Both the position numbers and the translations under genes were made by a program. DNA of 40,668 nucleotides from Fimbriimonadaceae bacterium (GTDB taxonomy: Bacteria; Armatimonadota; Fimbriimonadia; Fimbriimonadales; Fimbriimonadaceae): NCBI GenBank assembly GCA_020850835.1, contig JADZDX010000076.1, positions 1 through 40,668 of the forward strand, in the 5' to 3' direction. Under the pieces are notes generated by a model, which saw only the letters and a list, made by a program, of their open reading frames with translations, was not told the DNA's origin and searched no databases. Below are positions 7,999-17,932 of this stretch, one piece after another. The stretch's first letter is position 1; each line of letters opens with the position of its first letter.

Positions 7999-8916
7999 TT
8001 AGTCCTCCCATCCCAGTAATCGAGCCAGCTTAAACAAGAGGAAGAAGCAGACGATCAAGGTGATGTAACCTGAGTAGTCGTGAAAATCGTGGCCCGCTTT
8101 GTCGCCCCAGATGTTCCCCACCACACCGATTAGAGTAATCCTTAAGCCGTTGATGAAGAGGCACAGAGGCAGGACTGCCGCCACCATGATGAGGTTGCCC
8201 CACCACTTCAACTTAGCAATCATCATGAAGAAGCTTGTGAACGCCGAGACGGCGATAGCAAGCTTGAGGCCAGAGCAAGGAACGCCAACGTCTAGGGTGA
8301 AGTTCTTCAGGTATATCGTCGTGTTGTCCTGCTTGTAAGGGTCGAATCCAACCAGTTGCAGCATGGAATAACTGATGTCGGTCGAAATGATCTGAAGCGG
8401 GTTCGTGTACGTGTCGATAATCGCTGACCAAATAGGGAGCCCAAACAGTAAAAAAAGAATCGGCAAGCTCAGCGCCCGAAGCCACCGGCCACCGGCGACA
8501 AACCAGACGCAACTGAGGAGCATCAGAACCAGGGAGAACGAGAGAATCTGGATCTGCCCGATACGAATACCGGCAAACAACAGCCAACCCGTAAAGGCCA
8601 TGGCGACCATCGCGGGATAGAACGGACGGACCGGAATCTCCTTAAGCTTTGGCCACCAGCGATAGATGACATAGGCGGAGATGAACGGTACGAGTACGCC
8701 ATGCGAGTAGTAGCCATCATCCTTGAACCAAAGTCCCGGCAATTCGCGGAACAGTTCCCAAAAGGCAAGCATGAGAGCCCCGAACCCTATGATGCCGGGA
8801 ATAAAGGCGGGGGAGTTCCTTATTGACTTAAAATCGAAGTCAGGCAACCCGGGTAACCCGCGTTTCGGGCTCTCAATCGACAGGGAATCGGTACTTTCTG
8901 CGGCTATCTCAGACAA
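7999..8916 (-). CDS. Exosortase
   Basis: Integral membrane cysteine transpeptidase-like enzyme of the exosortase/archaeosortase family, expected to cut C-terminal sorting tags (PEP-CTERM type in other bacteria) at the outer face of the cytoplasmic membrane. The 305 residues hold about eight membrane segments. The catalytic set is visible: Cys214 in GVPCSGLKLA, Arg259 in NGLRITL and His279 in the HDYSGY stretch. I chose TTG 8916 because a full GGAGGTGA ribosome site ends just before it. No tagged substrate is encoded in this window. It is divergent from UDP-glucose dehydrogenase, in line with the usual link between exosortases and exopolysaccharide. Confidence 0.9.
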   Translation of the reverse strand: MSEIAAESTDSLSIESPKRGLPGLPDFDFKSIRNSPAFIPGIIGFGALMLAFWELFRELPGLWFKDDGYYSHGVLVPFISAYVIYRWWPKLKEIPVRPFYPAMVAMAFTGWLLFAGIRIGQIQILSFSLVLMLLSCVWFVAGGRWLRALSLPILFLLFGLPIWSAIIDTYTNPLQIISTDISYSMLQLVGFDPYKQDNTTIYLKNFTLDVGVPCSGLKLAIAVSAFTSFFMMIAKLKWWGNLIMVAAVLPLCLFINGLRITLIGVVGNIWGDKAGHDFHDYSGYITLIVCFFLLFKLARLLGWED

Positions 8917-8920
8917 ATCT

Positions 8921-8928
8921 CACCTCCA
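8921..8928 (-). promoter_or_regulatory. Strong ribosome binding site of exosortase gene
   Basis: On the minus strand GGAGGTGA lies four bases before the TTG at 8916. It is the strongest Shine-Dalgarno match noticed in the window and fixes the non-ATG start. Confidence 0.8.
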
Positions 8929-8942
8929 GGCGCAAGGCACCC

Positions 8943-8948
8943 CATTGT
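8943..8948 (-). promoter_or_regulatory. Candidate -10 element of exosortase operon
   Basis: Minus-strand TACAAT about 26 bases before the exosortase start, which leaves room for a leader containing the ribosome site. A TTGGTT stands 18 bases upstream as a partial -35. Confidence 0.4.
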
Positions 8949-9080
8949 AGCTTGAATGCAAGTCTTAAACCAATCAACGTTGGCACTAATGAAATCATTC
9001 CTTTGTTATTGGCTTTTTGGGCCTTCGTCCTCTGGGGTTGGCGTCGAAACCCCCATAATCTTACGGGAAGCTACGAACTT

Positions 9081-10373
9081 ATGCGAATTGCGGTGATTGG
9101 AACTGGGTATGTGGGATTGGTCACTGGAGTCGCGTTGGCTGACTTGGGCAACGACGTTATTTGCGTTGACAATAATCCGGACAAGGTAGCACTCATCCAA
9201 TCAGGTCGTAGCCCAATCTATGAACCGGGAATCGAAGAGTTTATTACCCGCAACCTGGACGAGGGTCGCTTGCGAGTCTCTGGCAGTGCTGCGGAAGCAA
9301 CACAGCAAAGCGAGATTGTGTTTATTGCGGTGGGAACGCCTCCTTCTGCGGACGGTTCTCCCGATATCACGGCCGTCGTGGCGGCCGCCAAGGAAGTCGC
9401 GAAAGGAATTTCGAAGTACACCCTCGTCGTAAACAAGTCCACCGTGCCGGTCGGGAGTGGTGAAATGGTAGCCGACCTGTTGAGGGAAGCGGGTGTTGAT
9501 GACTCACTGTTCGATGTGGTGAGTAACCCTGAGTTCCTACGTGAGGGCTCCGCGATCTGGGACACGATGAACCCCGATCGTATCATTATCGGAGCCAAAT
9601 CACGAGAGGCCGCCGCACGCCTGATTGAACTCTACCAACCCCTTGACAAGCCGGTGCTGGTCACGGATCTGCAGAGCGCGGAGCTTATCAAATACGCAAG
9701 CAACTGCTTTTTGGCGATGAAGATCAGCTTCATTAATGCGCTGAGCCGCATGTGTGAGGCTTGTGATGGGAATGTTGGGGATGTGGCCAAGGGCATTGGC
9801 TTAGACCACCGGATTGGCCCCGCCTTCTTGGGGGCTGGCCTCGGTTGGGGAGGCTCATGTTTGCCGAAGGACACGGCAGGAATGATTCGAGTTGCCGAGA
9901 GTATGGGATATGACTTCCGACTCCTCAAAGAGGTCGTCGCCATCAACGATGAGCAACCGCGCCACTTTATTGACCGTATGGAAGAGCGACTTGGCGGGCT
10001 AAGCGGCAAGACCATCGCAATGCTCGGCCTAGCATTTAAGCCAAACACCGATGATATTCGTGACGCCAAGGCCTTGGTCATCGCGGAGGATATCAGAGCA
10101 AGGGGAGGTAAGGTCCGCGCTTTTGACCCAGTTGCGATGGACAATGTACGGGCACTTGACACTCAAATCTCGCTATCCGACAATGCCTATGCATGCTGTG
10201 ACGGAGCCGACGCGGTGCTCCTGGTTACAGAATGGAATGAGTTCAAGCAACTTGATTTTGGCAAGATCGGCACCCTTGTCAAGAACAAAGTGCTCTTCGA
10301 CGGTCGCCGGATCTATTCGAAGGAGAGCCTTGGCAAGTTCGGCTTTGAGGTTTTCACGATCGGCTCGCCTTAG
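9081..10373 (+). CDS. ugd: UDP-glucose 6-dehydrogenase
   Basis: Oxidises UDP-glucose twice to UDP-glucuronate, a precursor for acidic surface polysaccharides. The 430 residues start with the NAD-binding GTGYVGLVTG, continue with the GTPPSADGSPD loop, and carry the catalytic Cys260 in GWGGSCLPKDT. The C-terminal UDP-binding domain contains GLAFKPNTDDIRDAKAL. The ATG at 9081 is preceded by GGGAAG (9065-9070). An upstream in-frame TTG at 8952 would add 43 residues not found in the family and is rejected. GDP-mannose dehydrogenase is a related alternative, but the loop and length fit Ugd better. The stop shares TTAG with the opposing glycosyltransferase. Confidence 0.93.
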   Translation: MRIAVIGTGYVGLVTGVALADLGNDVICVDNNPDKVALIQSGRSPIYEPGIEEFITRNLDEGRLRVSGSAAEATQQSEIVFIAVGTPPSADGSPDITAVVAAAKEVAKGISKYTLVVNKSTVPVGSGEMVADLLREAGVDDSLFDVVSNPEFLREGSAIWDTMNPDRIIIGAKSREAAARLIELYQPLDKPVLVTDLQSAELIKYASNCFLAMKISFINALSRMCEACDGNVGDVAKGIGLDHRIGPAFLGAGLGWGGSCLPKDTAGMIRVAESMGYDFRLLKEVVAINDEQPRHFIDRMEERLGGLSGKTIAMLGLAFKPNTDDIRDAKALVIAEDIRARGGKVRAFDPVAMDNVRALDTQISLSDNAYACCDGADAVLLVTEWNEFKQLDFGKIGTLVKNKVLFDGRRIYSKESLGKFGFEVFTIGSP

Positions 10374-11236
10374 GACGAGGCCCGGGCTTTCCGCATCACG
10401 ACGAGGGCCAAGGCCTTCCAGAGGCGTCGATCGCTTAGGGAGACCCCTCCCCATCGGATATGAGTCCAAAATGTGGAGAGATCGCTCACGAGGGCATTGC
10501 GAATCGCAATCGTTTGCCTTACCGACCGGACATCTTCAGCTTCCATGAACGAACAAGAAGCGGCGAGGGCTCCGATCATCTCATCTCCCCAACTCGTATT
10601 CCGCGAAATCCCGCCCTCGCTTAGATGGTACAGCGTGTTGCAGTCGGACACCCGATAACCAGGCCCTCCAAAGTAGGCCATGCGAATTAGAAAGTCCACG
10701 TCTTGAAGACCGCGTAGAGTCGGATTGAACCCACCAATTGCCTCCCACTTATCACGCCGCGCCGAAATACCCGAACCACTGCTCCAATTGCGATGCTGCA
10801 CCATATCCCGCCAGGTAAGGTCCCCTTCTGGGCCTGCCCCATTCAACCCGCGCATTTCGCCCCCTGGTCGGACGCGCCTCGAAGGGTCAATCACAAAGGA
10901 TGCGGCGGGCGCCTTAGAATGAGCATCAAGATGGCTCTGGACCTTGTTCGGTAGCCACTCATCATCGGAATCGAGCAAGAACACGACATCTCCGCTGGAG
11001 GCGGCAAAAGCGGCATTCCTGGCTGCCGCACCATTGGACTTGGGGTTCTCCACAACGATCGCACCCAGCCCACGCGCAATCGTCGCCGTTTGGTCCGTAC
11101 ACCCGTCACAACCGAGCACTATCTCATTGGGAGGAACGGTTTGGAGCATGGCGCTACGGATGGCGCGCTCAATCGTGTCCTGAGCGTTGAAGGCCGGAAT
11201 GAGCACGGACGTGGTGGGTCGTGGCGGGGTGCCCAT
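10370..11236 (-). CDS. Family 2 glycosyltransferase
   Basis: A 288-residue GT-A fold glycosyltransferase. The N-terminus TSVLIPAFNAQDTIERAIRS is typical of family GT2; the nucleotide-binding aspartates are in LGCDGCTDQT and the metal-binding DxD is in FLLDSDDEW. GGFNPTLRGLQDVDFLIRM is the acceptor-side ED-like region. No membrane segment is evident. It probably adds a sugar during polysaccharide or glycoconjugate assembly; donor and acceptor are unknown. The gene converges on ugd with a four-base shared stop (TTAG/CTAA). The ATG has no Shine-Dalgarno site but has TAACCT seven bases before it. Confidence 0.88.
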   Translation of the reverse strand: MGTPPRPTTSVLIPAFNAQDTIERAIRSAMLQTVPPNEIVLGCDGCTDQTATIARGLGAIVVENPKSNGAAARNAAFAASSGDVVFLLDSDDEWLPNKVQSHLDAHSKAPAASFVIDPSRRVRPGGEMRGLNGAGPEGDLTWRDMVQHRNWSSGSGISARRDKWEAIGGFNPTLRGLQDVDFLIRMAYFGGPGYRVSDCNTLYHLSEGGISRNTSWGDEMIGALAASCSFMEAEDVRSVRQTIAIRNALVSDLSTFWTHIRWGGVSLSDRRLWKALALVVMRKARASS

Positions 11237-11243
11237 CGCGAAA

Positions 11244-11249
11244 AGGTTA
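11244..11249 (-). promoter_or_regulatory. Candidate -10 element for leaderless glycosyltransferase gene
   Basis: Minus-strand TAACCT followed by seven bases and the ATG at 11236. A TTGGCA lies 15 bases upstream, slightly short for an ideal -35 spacing. No ribosome site is present. Confidence 0.45.
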
Positions 11250-11399
11250 CCCTTGCCTAGCCCATGCCAACCAGAGACAAATGGCGAAATTGGGTGTTGA
11301 GGATTGATTTTTCCCAGTTCAAAGGTGAATAATGATGAGCGACTGTCACTGTGCGTGAATGCTCGTGACGTTCATTTGCCTATTGCTGGTATCAACTCA

Positions 11400-12368
11400 A
11401 TGAAGCGTGCATTTACCCTCATCGAACTCCTGGTCGTCATCGCCATTATCGCGATTCTAGCGGCCATCCTCTTTCCTGTTTTCGCTCAAGCTCGGACGGC
11501 GGCGAAGAAGACCGCTGGAATTAGCAATCAAAAGCAAGTTGGCCTTGCCTTTATGATGTACGCAGGCGACAACGACGACATGTACCCCCGTCGGCGAGGT
11601 TGTGAGCTGAACTCCTCGCTGAATTCAGCATTGAACGATGGAACCCTTCGATGTGGGGGAGCGGGCGGTTTCGGGCACAGCATGACTTGGCAAACTTGGC
11701 AAAAGTACGTCAAGCCATACATCAAGACGGTCGAACTCTTTTTCCACCCCCTCCGCCAGCACAACCCCACCCAGTGGAATACCAATGGGCAACTCCTCAA
11801 TTCGTTTGTCGTGAATCTCTCAATGATTGGCGCAGAGACTTCTGGCTTCAGCAGCGTTCCCTGGTTTGGCGGCACCATCAGTTCAGTACCGCAACCGTCG
11901 GGCGCCATGTTGCTTCTTGAGCACCCGAACAACTATGCGGCACCATTTGTTGCCGTTGGCGAATACACGGGCACCACTTCTGGAGATGACCCAGGCAAGC
12001 AGATTGAGCGTGTCTACCCGCTCGCTATTCGAGAGTTTTGGGCTGCCCAGTTCTACCGAGTTACGGGGGCTAACAATTGCACCATTGCAACACCGCAGAC
12101 CAAGGACCCAGTTGGCGCTGGTGCCCACGGTGGCGTGATCACCGGGATGGCTGACGGTAGCGCGAAGTTCCTTGCCGTGGACGCCTTCCTCGGTAAGACG
12201 CCACGGGCCAGTGAATATGTAGCCTCGGGAACTGGCTTCCCTGCTTCAGCCGGCTCTTACTCGACAAATTGCCGACCAACTTCGCCACAGAATGTTTATA
12301 TTCTGCCGAATGGCACCACACTGAACATGGGAATCAACTACCCGCTTTGGGGATTAGGCAATCCGTGA
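11400..12368 (+). CDS. DUF1559-type prepilin-like protein
   Basis: A 322-residue secreted protein with a class III prepilin leader: [20 protein letters not shown], where the prepilin peptidase would cut before the Phe or after the Ala at positions 4-5 and leave the glutamate at +5. The hydrophobic helix serves as membrane anchor and assembly domain. The C-terminal part has [15 protein letters not shown], a form of the H-x-DG motif typical of DUF1559 prepilins (spacing here is H-x8-DG rather than x9). Such proteins are abundant in Planctomycetes and Armatimonadota; their partners are mostly unknown. The ATG at 11400 is preferred over upstream in-frame codons. It is coupled to the next gene by a GTGA overlap. 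Confidence 0.9.
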   Translation: MKRAFTLIELLVVIAIIAILAAILFPVFAQARTAAKKTAGISNQKQVGLAFMMYAGDNDDMYPRRRGCELNSSLNSALNDGTLRCGGAGGFGHSMTWQTWQKYVKPYIKTVELFFHPLRQHNPTQWNTNGQLLNSFVVNLSMIGAETSGFSSVPWFGGTISSVPQPSGAMLLLEHPNNYAAPFVAVGEYTGTTSGDDPGKQIERVYPLAIREFWAAQFYRVTGANNCTIATPQTKDPVGAGAHGGVITGMADGSAKFLAVDAFLGKTPRASEYVASGTGFPASAGSYSTNCRPTSPQNVYILPNGTTLNMGINYPLWGLGNP

Positions 12369-12535
12369 AGATCCTGCTGTTGCTGATTTTGGCCCTCAGC
12401 ACCATTGTCGGGTTGTCAGGTTGCAATTCCGGCGAAGTTTCTTCGCAGGATGCCCAAAACTTCGGAAAGGAGAGTGAAGCTGATCGCGCTGCTAAGGCGA
12501 GCGGCACATACAACGAAGGACGCTCCGACCGCTAA
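12365..12535 (+). CDS. Small lipoprotein coupled to prepilin
   Basis: A 56-residue protein starting with GTG that overlaps the prepilin stop (GTGA). It has a basic start, a hydrophobic stretch ([13 protein letters not shown]) and a lipobox LSGC at about 18-21, so it should be processed by signal peptidase II into a mature peptide of only about 36 residues. The mature part is polar and disordered-looking (SEVSS-like, acidic/Ala/Gly). Function is unknown; co-translation with a prepilin suggests a membrane-tethered helper or regulator of that pilin. A terminator follows directly. Confidence 0.8.
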   Translation: MKILLLLILALSTIVGLSGCNSGEVSSQDAQNFGKESEADRAAKASGTYNEGRSDR

Positions 12536-12552
12536 TCTCGATCAACACAAAG

Positions 12553-12581
12553 TGCCCGCTCGCCGGACGAGCGGGCATTTT
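12553..12581 (+). terminator. Rho-independent terminator after prepilin-lipoprotein unit
   Basis: A ten-base perfect stem, TGCCCGCTCG (12553-12562) with CGAGCGGGCA (12568-12577), has a five-base loop CCGGA and is followed by TTTT. It is the clearest intrinsic terminator in the window. It separates the prepilin/lipoprotein pair from glpX. Confidence 0.85.
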
Positions 12582-12589
12582 GCTAAACT
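12581..12589 (+). promoter_or_regulatory. Extended -10 promoter element of glpX
   Basis: TGCTAAACT fits an extended -10 (TGnTAnnnT). It begins on the last T of the upstream terminator, so any -35 would lie inside the terminator stem; the TG extension would compensate. The predicted start leaves a leader of about 25 bases that carries AAGGA before the glpX ATG. Confidence 0.5.
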
Positions 12590-12622
12590 TGACCCTGTCG
12601 CTTCAACGGCGAAGGACGACTT

Positions 12623-13582
12623 ATGGATTACAATCTCCACCTCGAATTTTTGCGCGTGACCGAGTCGGCGGCGCTTGCTTGCGCCCCTTGGGTTGGTAAA
12701 GGAGACCGTGCATCTGCCGATGATGCCGCCTGCACTGGAATGCGGAGCAAGCTAGGCGAGATGAATATTGACGGAACCATCGTCATTGGCGAAGGAGAAC
12801 GAGACGAAGCCCCCATGCTATTTATCGGCGAAAAGGTGGGCACCGGTTCTGGCCCCGCCGTTCAGATTGCCGTGGACCCCTTGGAAGGCACAAACCTTTG
12901 CGCCAATGGAGTTCCGAATGCCATCGCAGTACTGGCAGCCGCCGTCGAAGGCAAGGGCTTTCTCATGCATGCGCCCGACTGCTACATGGACAAGTTGGTC
13001 GTTGGGGCTGATTGTAAGGGCGTTGTTGACATTACATTGCCGATCAGGGTCAATGTTCGCCTTATGGCCAAGGCGCTTGGCAAAGATATTGACGAAATCA
13101 CGATCGGCATTTTGGAGCGACCCCGCCACGAGCAGATCATCAAGGATATTCGGGAGGTTGGGGCTCGGGTTCACCTCATCGGCGACGGTGATCTCTCCAT
13201 CGCAATTGCTGCTCTGAACCCAGATTCAGGGGTTGATGCCCTTATGGGCATCGGCGGAGCCCCCGAAGGCGTCATAACCGCGGCAGCAGTGCAGTGCGTC
13301 GGTGGCGAGATGCAAGCTAGGCTAGTTTTCTCTACCGACGACCAAAGGAAGCGAGCCGAAAAAATGGTGAAGGGCGATTTGGATCGGGTTCTCACAGCGA
13401 ATGATTTGGCTAGCGGCGATGTTATGTTCTCCGCTACGGGGGTCACAAGCGGTGACCTGCTCCGTGGCGTGCGCTACCGAAGGGGTCTAGCCTATACAGA
13501 GTCCATCGTCATGACTAGCGACACGGGAACTATTCGCCGCATAGAGACACAGCATCGCTCATCGTCGTCTGACGATAAGTAG
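12623..13582 (+). CDS. glpX: Fructose-1,6-bisphosphatase class II
   Basis: Hydrolyses fructose 1,6-bisphosphate for gluconeogenesis; cyanobacterial-type homologues also act on sedoheptulose bisphosphate. It has 319 residues, normal for GlpX. Key metal-binding motifs are present: [10 protein letters not shown] at 56-65 and DPLEGTNL at 85-92. The [11 protein letters not shown] stretch and the [14 protein letters not shown] stretch are strongly family-like. An AAGGA ribosome site stands about eight bases before the ATG. With the lipoprotein terminator upstream and its own extended -10, it appears to be a separate transcription unit. No calvin-cycle genes are nearby. Confidence 0.95.
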   Translation: MDYNLHLEFLRVTESAALACAPWVGKGDRASADDAACTGMRSKLGEMNIDGTIVIGEGERDEAPMLFIGEKVGTGSGPAVQIAVDPLEGTNLCANGVPNAIAVLAAAVEGKGFLMHAPDCYMDKLVVGADCKGVVDITLPIRVNVRLMAKALGKDIDEITIGILERPRHEQIIKDIREVGARVHLIGDGDLSIAIAALNPDSGVDALMGIGGAPEGVITAAAVQCVGGEMQARLVFSTDDQRKRAEKMVKGDLDRVLTANDLASGDVMFSATGVTSGDLLRGVRYRRGLAYTESIVMTSDTGTIRRIETQHRSSSSDDK

Positions 13583-13629
13583 GTACTTTCTGCGAAAACC
13601 TTGTAAGATTAGGTTTGTTGGAGCAAACT

Positions 13630-14513
<884 letters not shown>

Positions 14514-14529
<16 letters not shown>

Positions 14530-15215
14530 TCCCGTTATGTTATCAATGCCATCGGGGTAGCCCCGCCCTATCGGGGCGCGGAGATGATGCTTCGTGGGTG
14601 GCTGCCGATTGGACGTCGTACTTTGTTGATATTGAAGGTATTAAGAGGCCATTGCCCAGGTTCAAAACACGGGCAAAGATGCTCTGGGACGACGAGGCTT
14701 TTTATGTTTACGCATGGCTGGAGGAGCCCTGCGTCTGGGCCACGTTGACGGAACATGACAGCGTGGTCTTTCAAGACAACGACTTTGAAGTCTTTGTTGA
14801 CCCAGACGGAGATGCCCTGCGCTACTTTGAGTTTGAGGTCAATGCCTTTGGGACAACTTGGGATTTGTTCTTGGATCGCCCTTATCGGGACGGCGGGACA
14901 GCTGATAACTCCTGGGAGAGCCATGCGCAAGTGAAGGTTCATATTGATGGCGAAATCAATGACCCAGCGCACTTGGACCAAGGATGGAGCGTTGAACTAG
15001 CCTTCCCATGGACTAGCTTCATCGGGCACTCGCGCCCCAGGCCCGGTGATGTGTGGCGAGTCAACTTTAGTCGAGTGCAGTGGCAGGTTGACATCATTGG
15101 AGGCAAGATAGCGAAGCGTCTTAACACGCCAGAGGACAACTGGGTTTGGTCTTCGCAGGGTGTCATTGACATGCACCAGCCCGAAATGTGGGGCAAGGTC
15201 GAGTTTTGTCTATAG
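14514..15215 (+). CDS. CBM9-like carbohydrate-binding protein
   Basis: About 233 residues of a family 9 carbohydrate-binding-like beta-sandwich, a domain that in xylanases and related proteins binds sugar chain ends. Characteristic stretches are [47 protein letters not shown] and [13 protein letters not shown]. Homologous sequence starts close to [20 protein letters not shown], upstream of any in-frame ATG, so the best start is GTG 14514, inside the end of the prepilin gene (16-base overlap). No signal peptide is seen with this start, so it may be cytoplasmic or the start may differ. Function beyond carbohydrate binding is unclear. Confidence 0.78.
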
Positions 15216-15273
15216 CCTCAGCTAGGCCAAATGAGGTGGTGTCCCAGCCTCCCGCGGGTATCCTTGGGGGCGC

Positions 15274-17112
15274 ATGGATTCCCCCTCAATCCGAACCGTC
15301 GGCATTATTGCGCACGTTGATCACGGCAAAACAACCCTAGTGGATGCCCTGTTCAAGCAGGCGGGCTTGTTTCGTGAAAACCAACACGTAAACGAGCGGG
15401 TCATGGACTCCAACGACCTGGAGCGCGAAAAGGGAATCACGATTCTCTCCAAGGTGGCCAGCGTGCGCTATATGGGGACCAAGATCAATATCGTGGATAC
15501 CCCCGGCCACGCCGACTTCGGCGGAGAAGTGGAGCGGGTGCTGAGCATGGTAGACGGTGTCCTGCTCATCGTTGATGCCAACGAGGGCCCCATGCCCCAA
15601 ACCCGTTTTGTGTTGAAAAAGGCCTTCGAAAATAAGAAGAAGCCCATCGTCTGCATCAATAAGGTGGACCGCGAGGGTGCCCGCCCAATTGATGCCTACG
15701 ACAAGACCATAGATCTATTCATTGACCTCGGCGCAGAGGAGGAAGACCTCTTTTTCCCACATATCTACACCAGTGGCTCAGGGGGCTTTGCCCGCAAAGA
15801 TCCCAATGGTTCAGAAACTGATATGCGGGCTTTGTTCGAAATGATCGTGGATAATATTCCGGCGCCGGAAGTCGCCGAGGAGGGACCCTTCTTACTGCAG
15901 GTGAATAATTTGGATTATTCCGATTATTTAGGACGTATGTTCGGTGGGAAGATTCTAAGGGGCACGATAAAGGTAGGCGATCGCATGGAGCGACAGCGCG
16001 ATGGTCGTGACAAAAAAGATGGATTTAATGTTACGAAATTGTGGATCTATGAGGGCATCCAGTTAAAGGAAGTGCCTGAAGCCAGCGCGGGAGAGATTGT
16101 CATGATGAGTGGCCTTGACCACGTGCACATCTCGGATACGATCAATGTGCCTGATAGTAACCCGCCGCTTCCAATCATCGAAATCGAGCCAAGTACGCTT
16201 AGCATGAATTTCTACGCCAATAATTCTCCCCTTGCGGGGAAGGATGGCGGTAAGTTTCTAACCATCCACAAGATACGGGAACGTCTCGAAAAGGAAGAAG
16301 TCGTTAGCGTTAGTATCGAGATTGACGAGGACTCAGCTAGCGACGCGGTCAAGGTGAAGGCACGAGGAGAACTGCAGTTGGCAATTCTCATTGAGACCAT
16401 GAGACGAGAGGGCTACGAAATGCAGATCAGCCGACCGGAGGCCATCTTAGTAAGAGACTTGAATGGTAAGGTGACCGAACCTTATGAGATCGCCACCCTG
16501 GAGTTACCCGAAGATTCACAGGGATTCGTAATGGAAGAAATGAGTCGACGCAAGGGTGAAATGCAGGACATGCAGATCAACGAAAATGGCACACGGCGAC
16601 TGGTTTACAGCATCCCAACGCGCGGATTAATCGGCTTCCGAAGTAATTATCTTACAATGACACGCGGCCTGGGGCTGATGTCTACCCTGTTTGATGGTTA
16701 TCGGGAATACAAGGGAGCAATTGAATCACGGACGAACGGGGCGCTCATTGTCAAGGACGCCGGCAAGCTCACGCGATATGCGTACGAAAAGATTCAGGAA
16801 CGGGGCCAGTTTTTCTATGAAGTCGGCACGGAGCTGTACGGAGGCATGATCGTTGGTGCCTGTGCAAAGGAAGAGGATCTCGTCGTAAATGCGGTAGACC
16901 AAAAAGCAGCCACAAATATGCGAAGCGCAAGTGCCGATGCCACGACCGTCCTTGATGCCCACCGAGAGTTCAGTCTTGAAGAAGCCCTCAGCTGGCTCCG
17001 AGATGACGAACTTTTGGAAGTGACTCCTAAGATGTTGCGCTTTAGAAAGAAGATTCTTGAACACAGTCAACGACGAGTGAGCGAGCGGCGGAGCGACACC
17101 GCAAGCGTTTAG
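15274..17112 (+). CDS. typA: Ribosome-associated GTPase TypA/BipA
   Basis: Translational GTPase that binds the 70S ribosome and supports ribosome assembly and stress adaptation. The 612 residues match the family length. G motifs are visible: [10 protein letters not shown] (G1), [16 protein letters not shown] (G3) and [10 protein letters not shown] (G4). EKGITILSK marks switch I. The C-terminal EF-G-like domains contain [14 protein letters not shown], a BipA hallmark, and RNA-binding basic stretches near the end. It starts a three-gene run with a DsbD N-terminal domain gene 18 bases on and nadB after it. Confidence 0.96.
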   Translation: MDSPSIRTVGIIAHVDHGKTTLVDALFKQAGLFRENQHVNERVMDSNDLEREKGITILSKVASVRYMGTKINIVDTPGHADFGGEVERVLSMVDGVLLIVDANEGPMPQTRFVLKKAFENKKKPIVCINKVDREGARPIDAYDKTIDLFIDLGAEEEDLFFPHIYTSGSGGFARKDPNGSETDMRALFEMIVDNIPAPEVAEEGPFLLQVNNLDYSDYLGRMFGGKILRGTIKVGDRMERQRDGRDKKDGFNVTKLWIYEGIQLKEVPEASAGEIVMMSGLDHVHISDTINVPDSNPPLPIIEIEPSTLSMNFYANNSPLAGKDGGKFLTIHKIRERLEKEEVVSVSIEIDEDSASDAVKVKARGELQLAILIETMRREGYEMQISRPEAILVRDLNGKVTEPYEIATLELPEDSQGFVMEEMSRRKGEMQDMQINENGTRRLVYSIPTRGLIGFRSNYLTMTRGLGLMSTLFDGYREYKGAIESRTNGALIVKDAGKLTRYAYEKIQERGQFFYEVGTELYGGMIVGACAKEEDLVVNAVDQKAATNMRSASADATTVLDAHREFSLEEALSWLRDDELLEVTPKMLRFRKKILEHSQRRVSERRSDTASV

Positions 17113-17130
17113 GCGCGTAGAATTAGAACG

Positions 17131-17925
17131 ATGCATCCAATCGCGCTAGCCGTCCTCTTGCTCCAGCCGCCACCTGCCGAAATGGTGCAGAGCGAAGTGA
17201 TCACTAAGTCCGCAACTTATAAGCCCGGGGTACCTGTAACCGTAGCGCTAAAACTAACCCTTGACGAAGCTTGGCATGTCTATTGGCGAAACCCCGGGGA
17301 CAGCGGAGTAGGAACCGAGGTCAAGTGGGCGCTGCCGAAGGGCTGGAAAGCTGGTCCATTGCGTTTCCCCACACCCGAGCGAATCAATTTAGGCATTGGA
17401 TACGGCTATAGTTTTGGTTACGAGAATGAGGTGGTCTTTCTTGCCCACCTGACCCCGCCGGCCAACGCTTCCGGACCGGCCAAGATTTCGGCCGAAATGT
17501 CACTGCTGGCCTGCAAGACGGACTGCGTCCCGGCTGATCAGAGCTTTAGCTTCACCCTCCAACGTGGCAATGGGAACCCCGTTGCCCAAGCCCAGTTCGA
17601 GGCTTGGGGCAAGAAGATGCCGGTTCAAGTACCAGTAGAGCAGATCAAAGCCACAATGAAGGATAAGAAGTATTTCTTAACTATTCCCGGCAACCCGCAT
17701 CTCACGGGGGCAGTAAGCCTTGACTTCTTTCCCGGCGTTGCAGGACAAGCGACAACAGATAAGCCGAGTCACGTGACCAAGAATAGAGATGGGACTTGGA
17801 GCCTCATTGTGCCGGCAGGGCAAGCTATCAACACCCTGCCAAAGGAGGTTCCCTTCTTGGTGATCCCTCTTGATAAAGAAGGACATCAGCTCAACCAGGG
17901 CGTCGAGTTCGTTCCTTCGTCATAA
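17131..17925 (+). CDS. Solo DsbD N-terminal domain protein
   Basis: A 264-residue protein that matches only the N-terminal (alpha) domain of the thiol:disulfide reductase DsbD/ScsB. The conserved region WHVYWRNPGDSGVGTEVKWALP and the paired cysteines in LLACKTDCVPADQSF are visible; in DsbD these pass electrons to periplasmic partners. A short hydrophobic N-terminus (IALAVLLLQPPPA) may be an export signal. The membrane (beta) and thioredoxin (gamma) domains of full DsbD are absent, so the electron source must be encoded elsewhere. It lies between typA and nadB with very short gaps. Confidence 0.78.
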   Translation: MHPIALAVLLLQPPPAEMVQSEVITKSATYKPGVPVTVALKLTLDEAWHVYWRNPGDSGVGTEVKWALPKGWKAGPLRFPTPERINLGIGYGYSFGYENEVVFLAHLTPPANASGPAKISAEMSLLACKTDCVPADQSFSFTLQRGNGNPVAQAQFEAWGKKMPVQVPVEQIKATMKDKKYFLTIPGNPHLTGAVSLDFFPGVAGQATTDKPSHVTKNRDGTWSLIVPAGQAINTLPKEVPFLVIPLDKEGHQLNQGVEFVPSS

Positions 17926-17932
17926 TCTTGGC

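Noticed and set aside
8952-9080. Longer UDP-glucose dehydrogenase starting at TTG 8952
   Set aside because: The added 43 residues precede the NAD-binding strand that opens the family, and GGGAAG supports ATG 9081.
11340-11370. Operator-like inverted repeat GTCAC...GTGAC before the first prepilin
   Set aside because: Five-base arms separated by 15 bases are expected by chance and no regulator is linked to it.
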